Assembly: GCF_932526225.1 (NCBI RefSeq)
Contig: NC_064035.1
Span: 188,501-252,500, forward strand
From: Nematostella vectensis
Lineage: Eukaryota > Cnidaria > Anthozoa > Actiniaria > Edwardsiidae
Direction of reading: 5' to 3'
Length of the DNA stretch: 64,000 nucleotides
Both the position numbers and the translations under genes were made by a program. Positions 39,095 to 49,800 of the stretch are shown here, piece after piece. Numbering within the stretch: the first letter of the stretch is position 1; each line of letters starts with the position of its first letter. A model generated the notes under the pieces. The model searched no databases, was not told where the DNA came from, and worked only from the letters and a program-made list of their open reading frames with translations.

Positions 39095-39834
39095 ATAACT
39101 TACAAAAATACACAAAAATATTTACATGTTGATTGATTGAAAAAATGAATTTATTATACAGTGTATAGTTTACAATAATAATGATAAAAAACATCTTTCA
39201 ATGTTAAACATATTTGTGATAGCAGGCAGTCTTATCAAACTTTTACAATTTCATTATATTAATAAGTACTATTTCTACTGTACTTTGGAAATTGTCAAAC
39301 ATTTTATGATTGGAATATGATTTAGAGCTGATTGCCACTTTCAATAAACATATTCAAGTCAATAAATAGCATTGTTATTACTTTCTTTTTATCCAATCAT
39401 TTCTCTGAGAAATATTTACGTAATGAATTGTTTCATATAACTTCTGTTATTTTTTTAAACTAAGAATATAATTAAAATTCTATACTGGAATAAAGAATTT
39501 CAAAATTGATAACAAATAAAATCACAATAAATTATTTTATTGCCTTACTTGTTATTGTATTATCGTAATTGTCTACCTATCTTTACAAATAGCTCTACTA
39601 ATAGCTTAATTCGATTAAAATATTGGATTTCTGAATGCATTCTTGAATTTAATAATGAACCCAATAATCAATGCTGTATTCAACCAAAATCTTGAAATTT
39701 TGCCCTGTGTGTTAACTGGAATGACAGAGTTGTGCAATAACTAGAATGCTTTTAATTACTGCATGGTATTTTCCAAAGGCAATTCCAATTTACCTATCTA
39801 ATAAATTCACACAGTAACTAGGGGTATATTACAT
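39095..39834. other. AT-rich convergent 3' region of the transposon
   Basis: No gene seen. This 740-bp AT-rich stretch separates two convergent coding regions and presumably holds both 3' UTRs. Plus-strand AATAAA occurs at 39343-39348, 39361-39366 and 39489-39494. A minus-strand AATAAA at 39536-39541 lies about 295 nt beyond the transposase stop. Confidence 0.6.
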
Positions 39835-42625
39835 TTACATTGACAAGCCTGGGCTGTACTTCTTATTTACTACACTCTCATGGATTAGGGTCATTAGTTT
39901 GTCCCCACAGAAACAGCAATGAGTGTTTGCTGGGGAAGCTTTCAGCAGGCCACAGTAGCAATAAGCTGGATCATTGACTCTTTCTGGGATATAAACATCT
40001 TTGCTTTCTGTGTAAGAGCAGGGCTGATGGCCTTGCTCAGGCAGCCAGACTAGCATAATAAATTCATGCCTAAAGATTTCTTGCCACCTAGACTGGTATG
40101 TAGTGTTGTGACTTAACCTCTGCAATGCGATATGTTTTGCCTCCCTACCTTCCATTGTCACTGTTAGGAGTCCCTGCTGGTACTTTGAAAATACATCTCT
40201 AGCATGCACGGGAAGTACATGACCTAGAGTCCATATAGTTGGGTTGATGGTGTAGGGAAGAAACAATTTGTTTGCATGGCAATACTCAATGGCAGCAACT
40301 TCTAGCTTTGCAATATCTTGTTCATTGATATCAAGGCGGTTGAAAATAGAGCAGCAGTCTCTTAACCTGATACCTATATAAACTAGTGCCAAGACAGTTT
40401 GTTTTTGCTTGGGAGTATCTTCCTCACTGCTTAGATACTTCAACAGTCGCATGAAGTTATGACAAAAAAGACGAGATTCTTTGCCTGTAAATCTATATTG
40501 TAGATCTCCTTTTTTGCCTTGGGTTTCATTATACCATTGCCTTACTCTTTTAGCTAGCCGTTTGGTCTTTACTTCATGTTGAAGTGCATTAATAACTCTA
40601 GCAAAACAACTGTCTGGTGGTATTTCTTCAAAGGTTTTATGAGATGGTAGTAAGCAGGTTTTTCCTAATGCTTCTTTTAAGACAGATCTAAAGAAGTACT
40701 GCCAGGCATTGTTTTTGAGATGGAGAGGCTCAACGTGTGCTTTGTCAATAAACTTGCCTAGCATGGGTTGAAATTCTTGGCGGCTCTTTTGTTTGGAAAT
40801 GAAATCTGTAACTTTAGACCTTTTTGTCTGTTGACAGAGAGTTTGGTTTTCGAGCTTAGCTTTGAGTGCTTTAACTTTACTAGCCACTTCATTCCTTTGG
40901 TTGTAGCTCCACGGTTTCCATTTACATTCTTCGTCAGTACCAAATCTGCCTTGAAGGTTGCCACTATCAGCTGAGCTTACGTTAGCAAAGGATGAAAAGT
41001 AAGTAGCAGCATTTGAGAGCTCTCCAGCAAGCATTGCAAGCATTTTCATATCATTTGGGAGCTCAGCAAATTGAAATGACACATGAAAGCCATCTATTTC
41101 ATACAATGTGCCTTCAATATCTGATATTTGCTTGTATATTGACAGCACATATTTTTTAACAAGGGAAGATGTTTCCTCACAGTTAGCCCCAAAAACTAAA
41201 AAGTTATCACTGCTAGAGGCTACTTTCTTTCCAGTGTTGAGGAAGCTCACTAAAAAGGAGCATGCAGTTTCAAATTTCCCAAATGGGCAGCCATCTCCCC
41301 CAAAGGCAACCTTAAAAGTCCCCTCTGTTTCTCCAAACCACTTAAGATTATCTGTACCAGATAGATAATGCTTAGCTAATCTTGGTAAGTATTCTCGTAA
41401 GTCTCGAAAGCATCCACGAGTAGTGCTATCTTCATTATCTAATGCAAAGACTTGCACTGACTGAACATTGCCTATATCAATAGCATTAATTTCTTTAACC
41501 AGAGTATTGTAAGTGAGTAGTTTTGGAATATCTAGACTACCCATATACTTAATGCTAGTTCTCCCACCCCTTTTCCTTTTACTACATGTCATTGAGGTGG
41601 CAAGCCTTACTGCCTGATACTTTCTCTTGCCCATTACTCCAGCACTATAGTATGCAGCGATACTTCTCAAAATATTGCGTGCTGAATTATGAAAAGTATG
41701 TTTTTCTTTTTTTTGAATTTGTTTAACTATATAACCTGCAAGCTCTTCGTCCTTTAGGACATAGTCCCCTAACTCACTGGTTTTGCACTTTCCTTGAAGA
41801 GTGTCAAAAAGCCCATCCAATGCTGGTTTGATGTTGCTCTTTGTTGCCCCATGGATTTTTGCTGCAGCTTCGATTGTATTGACTCTCCTCCTTCTAGACT
41901 CCCTAGGTGTTATCATAGGATTTTCCAATGAAGTTGGTGTCAACACTCGAAGTTGCCTCTGAAAAAAAAAACATTTGTTTGTGACAAATAAAAATAAATA
42001 AAAGCTTTGGTAAGCTTGTTTTATTCATGAACTAAAATCCTCCTATTTAACACTGATGGTCAAAAATAATATACAAAAAAACATGTTTACCTTAGTACTT
42101 GGGGGTGTTTGAATTCCCGTGTTTGTGTTCTCGGCTGTTTGTCTCAGAACATGTCCCTGGAATTAAATAAATACAAAGGACTAATGACCCTGATCAAAAT
42201 TTAGATTCTCATTACATACGAACAATAATGATGGGCTTGGTCTTATAAGATTTTCATATCTCATCAAAATCTAAACATTTGTCTAAAAAACAACAATGCG
42301 TGTAAGAAATCGATTCCAAAAAATAAAAACTGCAACAATAATACAATTATCAAAAGTCTGCTACAAATGGAAACCAGTGAAGACCAAATTAAAATTTCTT
42401 AACAGATTTATTTACGAGTGAGTTAGTTTTGGCATAAACACGCAACTGGCGGTCGCTCTGATTCGCTATAAATATTACCTTTTCCTTCAGTCTGCGGATC
42501 TTCTGCTGTTGGATCTTGACTTCCGAAAGTGCATGGACTTTTTCCTCGCATAATTCTTCAAGAACTGCCCTCTTCTTCTTCGCGTACGTGCCGATAGGAA
42601 AATTATTGTTGCGCTTCCGAGGCAT
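39835..42625 (-). CDS. DDE transposase, RAG1/CMC-like, three-exon model (778 aa)
   Basis: The main frame (41958-39835) has no plausible start of its own: its first in-frame M-like codon is GTG at 41946, which should be valine. Upstream lie a T-rich CAG acceptor (exon 3 from 41958), a 66-nt exon (42156-42091) with CAG acceptor and GTAAAC donor, and a first exon (42625-42479) ending AAG/GTAATA. All junctions are phase 0 and the joined frame is open for 778 codons. Residues 16-49 are basic and coiled-coil-like; 90-96 and 197-204 are basic. Candidate catalytic residues are D293 in a GGDGCPFGK motif, D374 in ELPNDMKMLAMLAGEL, and E677 in MEGREAKH. H680 and C-terminal cysteines (738, 740, 752, 753, 755) may bind zinc. 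The long gap before the last acidic residue and the motif style resemble RAG1, Transib and CMC transposases, which share an insertion in the RNase H fold. The exact superfamily is unresolved. Confidence 0.82.
42091..42156 (-). other. Predicted transposase exon 2 (22 codons)
   Basis: A 66-nt open segment bounded by TTTAATTCCAG and AAG/GTAAAC. It starts GHVLRQTAEN and ends PPSTK. Its length is a multiple of three and it joins exons 1 and 3 in phase 0. Intron 2 (42090-41959, 132 bp) ends with a run of T and CAG. Confidence 0.6.
42479..42625 (-). other. Predicted transposase exon 1 (49 codons)
   Basis: ATG at 42625 begins MPRKRNNNFP; the exon ends in LKEK at the donor AAG/GTAATA (GT at 42478-42477). 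An in-frame ATG 19 codons upstream (42682) is an alternative start. Reading through the donor gives only 30 more codons before a stop at 42389, so the unspliced product would be a short basic peptide. The 322-bp intron ends at TTTAATTCCAG. Confidence 0.65.
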
Positions 42626-43105
42626 TGTACGGGGATCACTAAGATACAGAGTGAACAGCAGCTGATTATGTATGAAGGGCATTCAGATTTTCGAAAATTT
42701 CTCAATAAGGAGCGCAATTCTCAAAAATCCAAAACGACCCGATTCTTACCTGATAAATCTTCAATCTAGAACTCCTCATCTCGACTGTAAGTTAGGCTAA
42801 GCGAAAAAGCCTTTAGAACCCCAAAATGGGGAAATTATCATCAAAATTTGCGAGCTCTATCGTGTACTAAAAGCGCCTTTGATTCAAGAAGTGTTAATCA
42901 AGCGTATATAGTCATGTTTGGTATCATTGTAAAGTTTATTTTTCCCGCTTTCTGACTGTGAGCGTCTTTGATTTGCCCGCGTAAACCCAGAAGCCCCAGC
43001 GAGCCATTTATATACACGGTGGAGGTAGTTCCCAGTACTACGCGGATATCAATCGTCCAGGAAGCCATTTTCGACTTCAAGCGGAAGTCCGATATCCCGT
43101 GACAA
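42626..43105 (-). other. Transposase 5' flank of the transposon
   Basis: 480 bp between the predicted start codon and the right inverted repeat, presumably 5' UTR and promoter. I see no convincing TATA box. AAGCGGAAGTCC near 43080 resembles an ETS-type site, which is weak evidence. An open frame crossing into the satellite (43143-42898) runs through the inverted repeat and is not a gene. Confidence 0.4.
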
Positions 43106-43118
43106 CTGACCCGGCGTG
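43106..43118 (-). repeat. Right terminal inverted repeat
   Basis: CTGACCCGGCGTG, the exact reverse complement of the left end, followed directly by the second TTA and the rest of the interrupted monomer. Confidence 0.95.
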
Positions 43119-43121
43119 TTA
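43119..43121. other. Target site duplication TTA, right copy
   Basis: TTA directly after the right inverted repeat, then CAATTCCC as in uninterrupted monomers. Confidence 0.85.
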
Positions 43122-45952
43122 CAATTCCCTTCAGCAATGCCACGTTAGTCTTTCGTTGCGGGCACTTGACTACTAACGCAGCGACCCGGGTTCGATTCCC
43201 GCTGATAGCCTATTTTTGTTTTCTTCATTGTTTTTTTTAAATATCGATACTTAATTATACTGTTCTTGGTGTGTCATGACATAAAAAGAAGGTATAGGGA
43301 CATTTTTATGTACTCTCAGCATCTTTGATGTGCTCATGCTATGTTCAGGATCCTGTACATATTTTATGCACACAAGAACTAACTAGATTCCTTGGATAAC
43401 TTGATTAAGTAGATTCTAACATAGAGCATAGCGCTCGATAGATTGATATACCTTTTTTTCCGAGTATACTGTTTTATTTTTCCTAATGTTACTTTTTGGA
43501 ATTTACATTCGGAAAAAAAATTATCGATTGTAACATTTTGCAGGTTACACTCGTAAAACAAATTCCCGAATGTAACCCTGAAGCTTTTCCCGAATGTAAC
43601 CTCCAGTCCGATGGTGACTTTGCTTGGGATAGTTTACGATACCAATAGTATTTTAAGGAATTTTCATTACAATTCCCTTCAGCAATGCCACGTTAGTCTT
43701 TCGTTGCGGGCACTTGACTACTAACGCAGCGACCCGGGTTCGATTCCCGCTGATAGCCTATTTTTGTTTTCTTCATTTTTTTTTTAAATATCGATACTTA
43801 ATTATACTGTTCTTGGTGTGTCATGACATAAAAAGAAGGTATAGGGACATTTTTATGTACTCTCAGCATCTTTGATGTGCTCATGCTTTGTTCAGGATCC
43901 TGTACATATTTTATGCACACAAGAACTAACTAGATTCCTTGGATAACTTGATTAAGTAGATTCTAACATAGAGCATAGCGCTCGATAGATTGATATACCT
44001 TTTTTCCGAGTATACTGTTTTATTTTTCCTAATGTTACTTTTTGGAATTTACATTCGGAAAAAAAATTATCGATTGTAACCTTTTAGAGGTTACACTCGT
44101 AAAACAAATTCCCGAATGTAACCCTGAAGCTTTTCCCGAATGTAACCTCCAGTCCGATGGTGACTTTGCTTGGGATAGTTTACGATACAAATAGTATTAA
44201 AAGTAATTTTCATTACAATCCCCTTCAGCAATGCCACGTTAGTCTTTCGTTGCGGGCACTTGACTACTAACGCAGCGACCCGGGTTCGATTCCCGCTGAT
44301 AGCCTATTTTCTTTTCTTTTTTTCTTTTTTTTTTTTAAATATCGATACTTAATTAAACTGTTCTTGGTGTGTCATGACATAAAAAGAAGGTATAGGGACA
44401 TTTTTATGTACTCTCAGCATCTTTGATGTGCTCATGCTATGTTCAGGATCCTGTACATATTTTATGCACACAAGAACTAACTAGATTCCTTGGATAACTT
44501 GATTAAGTAGATTTTAACATAGAGCATAGCGCTCGATAGATTGATATACCTTTTTTTCCGAGTATACTGTTTTATTTTTCCTAATGTTACTTTTTGGAAT
44601 TTACATTCGGAAAACAAATTATCGATTGTAACCTTTTAGAGGTTACACTCGTAAAACAAATTCCCGAATGTAACCCTGAAGCTTTTCCCGAATGTAACCT
44701 CCAGTCCGATGGTGACTTTGCTTGGGATAGTTTACGATACCAATAGTATTGAAAGTAATTTTCATTACAATTCCCTTCAGCAATGCCACGTTAGTCTTTC
44801 GTTGCGGGCACTTGACTACTAACGCAGCGACCCGGGTTCGATTCCCGCTGATAGCCTATTTTTGTTTTCTTCATTTTTTTTTTAAATATCGATACTTAAT
44901 TATACTGTTCTTGGTGTGTCATGACATAAAAAGAAGGTATAGGGACATTTTTATGTACTCTCAGCATCTTTGATGTGCTCATGCTTTGTTCAGGATGCTG
45001 TACATATTTTATGCACACAAGAACTAACTAGATTCCTTGGATAACTTAATTAAGTAGATTCTAACATACAGCATGGCGCTCGATAGATTGATATACCTTT
45101 TTTTCCGAGTATACTGTTTTATTTTTCCTAATGTTACTTTTTGGAATTTACATTCGGAAAAAAAATTATCGATTGTAACCTTTTGGAGGTTACACTCGTA
45201 AAAAAAATTCCCGAATGTAACCCTGAAGCTTTTCCCGAATGTAACCTCCAGTCCGATGGTGACTTTGCTTGGGATAGTTTACGATACCAATAGTATTAAA
45301 AGTAATTTTCATTAAAATTCCCTTCAGCAATGCCACGTTAGTCTTTCGTTGCGGGCATTTGACTACTAACGCAGCGACCCGGGTTCGATTCCCGCTGATA
45401 GCCTATTTTTTTTTCTTTATTTTTTATTTTTTAAATATCGATACTTAATTATACTGTTCTTGGTGTGTCATGACATACAAAGAAGGTATAGGGACATTTT
45501 TATGTACTCTCAGCATCTTTGATGTGCTCATGCTATGTTCAGGATCCTGTACATATGTTATGCACACAAGAACTAACTAGATTCCTTAGATAACTTGATT
45601 AAGTAGATTCTAACATAGAGCATAGCGCTCGATAGATTGATATACCTTTTTTTCCGAGTATACTGTTTTATTTTTCCTAATGTTACTTTTTTGAATTTAC
45701 ATTCGGAAAAAAAATTATCGATTGTAACCTTTTGCAGGTTACACTCGTAAAACAAATTCCCGAATGTAACCCTGAAGCTTTTCCCGAATGTAACCTCCAG
45801 TCCGATGGTGACTTTGCTTGGGATAGTTTACGATACCAATAGTATTAAAAGTAATTTTCATTACAATTCCCTTCAGCAATGCCACGTTAGTCTTTCGTTG
45901 CGGGCACTTGACTACTAACGCAGCGACCCGGGTTCGATTCCCGCTGATAGCC

Positions 45953-45983
<31 letters not shown>

Positions 45984-46899
45984 TAAATATCGATACTTAA
46001 TTATACTGTTCTTGGTGTGTCATGACATAAAAAGAAGGTATAGGGACATTTTTATGTACTCTCAGCATCTGTGATATGCTCATGCTATGTTCAGGATCCT
46101 GTACATATTTTATGCACACAAGAACTAACTAGATTCCTTGGATAACTTGATTAAGTGGATTCTAACATAGAGCATAGCGCTCGATAGATTGATATACCTT
46201 TTTTTCCGAGTATACTGTTTTATTTTTCCTAATGTTACTTTTTTGAATTTACATCCGGAAAAAAAAAATATCGATTGTAACCTTTTGCAGGTTACACTCG
46301 TAAAAAAAATTCCCGAATGTAACCCTGAAGCTTTTCTCGAATGTAACCTCCAGTCCGATGGTGACTTTGCTTGAGATAGTTTACGATACCAATAGTATTT
46401 AAAGTAATTTTCATTACAATTCCCTTCAGCAATGCCACGTTAGTCTTTCGTTGCGGGCACTTGACTACTAACGCAGCGACCCGGGTTCGATTCCCGCTGA
46501 TAGCCTATTTTTGTTTTCTTCATTTTTTTTTTAAATATCGATACTTAATTATACTGTTCTTGGTGTGTCATGACATAAAAAGAAGGTATAGGGACATTTT
46601 TATGTACTCTCAGCATCTTTGATGTGCTCATGCTATGTTCAGGATCCTGTACATATTTTATGCACACAAGAACTAACTAGATTCCTTGGATAACTTGATT
46701 AAGTAGATTTTAACATAGAGCATAGCGCTCGATAGATTGATATACCTTTTTTTCCGAGTATACTGTTTTATTTTTCCTAATGTTACTTTTTGGAATTTAC
46801 ATTCGGAAAAAAAATTATCGATTGTAACCTTTTGGAGGTTACACTCGTAAAACAAATTCCCGAATGTAACCCTGAAGCTTTTCCCGAATGTAACCTCCA

Positions 46900-49800
46900 G
46901 TCCGATGGTGACTTTGCTTGGGATAGTTTACGATACAAATAGTATTAAAAGTAATTTTCATTACAATCCCCTTCAGCAATGCCACGTTAGTCTTTCGTTG
47001 CGGGCACTTGACTACTAACGCAGCGACCCGGGTTCGATTCCCGCTGATAGCCTATTTTCTTTTCTTTTTTTCTTTTTTTTTTTTAAATATCGATACTTAA
47101 TTAAACTGTTCTTGGTGTGTCATGAGATAAAAAGAAGGTATAGGGACATTTTTATGTACTCTCAGCATCTTTGATGTGCTCATGCTTTGTTCAGGTTCCT
47201 GTACATATTTTATGCACACAAGAACTAACTAGATTCCTTGGATAACTTGATTAAGTAGATTCTAACATACAGCATAGCGCTCGATAGATTGATATACCTT
47301 TTTTTCCGAGTATACTGTTTTATTTTTCCTAATGTTACTTTTTGGAATTTACATTCGGAAAAAAAATTATCGATTGTAACCTTTTAGAGGTTACACTCGT
47401 AAAACAAATTCCCGAATGTAACCCTGAAGCTTTTCCCGAATGTAACCTCCAGTCCGATGGTGACTTTGCTTGGGATAGTTTACGATACCAATAGTATTTA
47501 AAGTAATTTTCATTACAATTCCCTTCAGCAATGTCACGTTAGTCTTTCGTTGCGGGCACTTGACTACTAACGCAGCGACCCGGGTTCGATTCCCGCTGAT
47601 AGCCTTTTCTTTTCTTTTTTTTTTTTTTTAAATATCGATACTTAATTATACTGTTCTTGGTGTGTCATGACATAAAAAGAAGGTATAGGGACATTTTTAT
47701 GTACTCTCAGCATCTGTGATGTGCTCATGCTATGTTCAGGATCCTGTACATATTTTATGCACACAAGAACTAACTAGATTCCTTGGATAACTTGATTAAG
47801 TAGATTCTAACATAGAGCATAGCGCTCGATAGATTGATATACCTTTTTTTCCGAGTATACTGTTTTATTTTTCCTAATGTTACTTTTTGGAATTTACATT
47901 CGGAAAAAAAATTATCGATTGCAACCTTTTGGAGGTTACACTCGTAAAACAAATTCACGAATGTAACCCTGAAGCTTTTCCCGAATGTAACCTCCAGTCC
48001 GATGGTGACTTTGCTTGGGATAGTTGACGATACCAATAGTATTAAAAGTAATTTTCATTACAATTCTCTTCAGCAATGCCACGTTAGTCTTTCGTTGCGG
48101 GCACTTGACTACTAACGCAGCCACCCGGGTTCGATTCCCGCTGATAGCCTATTTTTTTTTTAAATATCGATACTTAATTATACTGTTCTTGGTGTGTCAT
48201 GACATAAAAAGAAGGTATAGGGACATTTTTATGTACTCTCAGCATCTTTGATGTGCTCATGCTATGTTCAGGATCCTGTACATATTTTATGCACACAAGA
48301 ACTAACTAGATTCCTTGGATAACTTGATTAAGTAGATTCTAACATAGAGCATAGCGCTCGATAGATTGATATACCTTTTTTTCCGAGTATACTGTTTTAT
48401 TTTTCCTAATGTTACTTTTTGGAATTTACATTCGGAAAAAAAATTATCGATTGTAACCTTTTAGAGGTTACACTCGTAAAACAAATTCCCGAATGTAACC
48501 CTGAAGCTTTTCCCGAATGTAACCTCCAGTCCGATGGTGACTTTGCTTGGGATAGTTTACGATACCAATAGTATTTAAAGTAATTTTCATTACAATTCCC
48601 TTCAGCAATGTCACGTTAGTCTTTCGTTGCGGGCACTTGACTACTAACGCAGCGACCCGGGTTCGATTCCCGCTGATAGCCTTTTTTTTTCTTTTTTTTT
48701 TTTTTTAAATATCGATACTTAATTATACTGTTCTTGGTGTGTCATGACATAAAAAGAAGGTATAGGGACATTTTTATGTTCTCTCAGCATCTGTGATGTG
48801 CTCATGCTATGTTCAGGATCCTGTACATATTTTATGCACACAAGAACTAACTAGATTCCTTGGATAACTTGATTAAGTAGATTCTAACATAGAGCATAGC
48901 GCTCGATAGATTGATATACCTTTTTTTCCGAGTATACTGTTTTATTTTTCCTAATGTTACTTTTTGGAATTTACATTCGGAAAAAAAATTATCGATTGCA
49001 ACCTTTTGGAGGTTACACTCGTAAAACAAATTCCCGAATGTAACCCTGAAGCTTTTCCCGAATGTAACCTCCAGTCCGATGGTGACTTTGCTTGGGATAG
49101 TTTACGATACCAATAGTATTAAAAGTAATTTTCATTACAATTCTCTTCAGCAATGCCACGTTAGTCTTTCGTTGCGGGCACTTGACTACTAACGCAGCGA
49201 CCCGGGTTCGATTCCCGCTGATACCCTATTTTTTTTTTAAATATCGATACTTAATTATACTGTTCTTGGTGTGTCATGACATAAAAAGAAGGTATAGGGA
49301 CATTTTTATGTACTCTCAGCATCTGTGATGTGCTCAAGCTATGTTCAGGATCCTGTACATATTTTATGCACACAAGAACTAACTAGATTCCTTGGATAAC
49401 TTGATTAAGTAGATTCTAACATAGAGCATAGCGCTCGATAGATTGATATACCTTTTTTTCCGAGTATACTGTTTTATTTTTCCTAATGTTAATTTTTTGA
49501 ATTTACATTCGGAAAAAAAATTATCGATTGTAACCTTTTGCAGGTTACACTCGTAAAACAAATTCCCGAATGTAACCCTGAAGCTTTTCCCGAATGTAAC
49601 CTCCAGTCCGATGGTGACTTTGCTTGGGATAGTTTACGATACCAATAGTATTAAAAGTAATTTTCATTACAATTCCCTTCAGCAATGCCACGTTAGTCTT
49701 TCGTTGCGGGCACTTGACTACTAAAGCAGCGACCCGGGTTCGATTCCCGCTGATAGCCTATTTTTTTTTCTTTTTTTTTTTTTAAATATCGATACTTAAT

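Larger units (their letters stand above)
38298..43118. mobile_element. Complete 4.8-kb DNA transposon, CMC/Transib-like
   Basis: A 4,821-bp non-satellite block with perfect 13-bp terminal inverted repeats (CACGCCGGGTCAG) and a TTA on each side. Removing it and one TTA restores an ordinary monomer (TTTCATTACAATTCCC). It carries two convergent genes: a 236-codon unknown on plus and a three-exon transposase gene on minus. Ends beginning with CAC and a 3-bp duplication fit the CMC (CACTA/EnSpm) group. A TTA duplication is also typical of PIF/Harbinger, but the transposase motifs do not look Harbinger-like. A 5-bp TTACA duplication would require unequal ends and is less economical. Intact ends and open frames suggest a recent, possibly still mobile, insertion. 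Confidence 0.92.

Noticed and set aside
40768-41368. Plus-strand frames within the transposase exon (40768-40974, 41108-41368)
   Set aside because: They are shadows of the 707-codon exon, without recognisable content.
41944-41946. GTG as start codon of the transposase
   Set aside because: GTG starts are not expected for a nuclear eukaryotic gene. A splice acceptor lies 12 nt upstream and in-frame exons precede it.
38298-43118. PIF/Harbinger assignment from the TTA duplication
   Set aside because: The TTA would fit, but the transposase lacks the compact Harbinger layout. Its long spacing before the last acidic motif and the CAC ends point to the CMC/Transib/RAG-like group. Not excluded without searches.
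42898-43143. 81-codon minus-strand frame across the right end
   Set aside because: It starts in satellite, runs through the inverted repeat and matches nothing; its start codon is the satellite one.
47770-48036. 88-codon frame, repeated at 54851-55117
   Set aside because: It is an extended version of the 60-codon satellite frame, made by the substitutions giving AATTCACGAATG and GTTGACG, and is duplicated with its 7-kb block.
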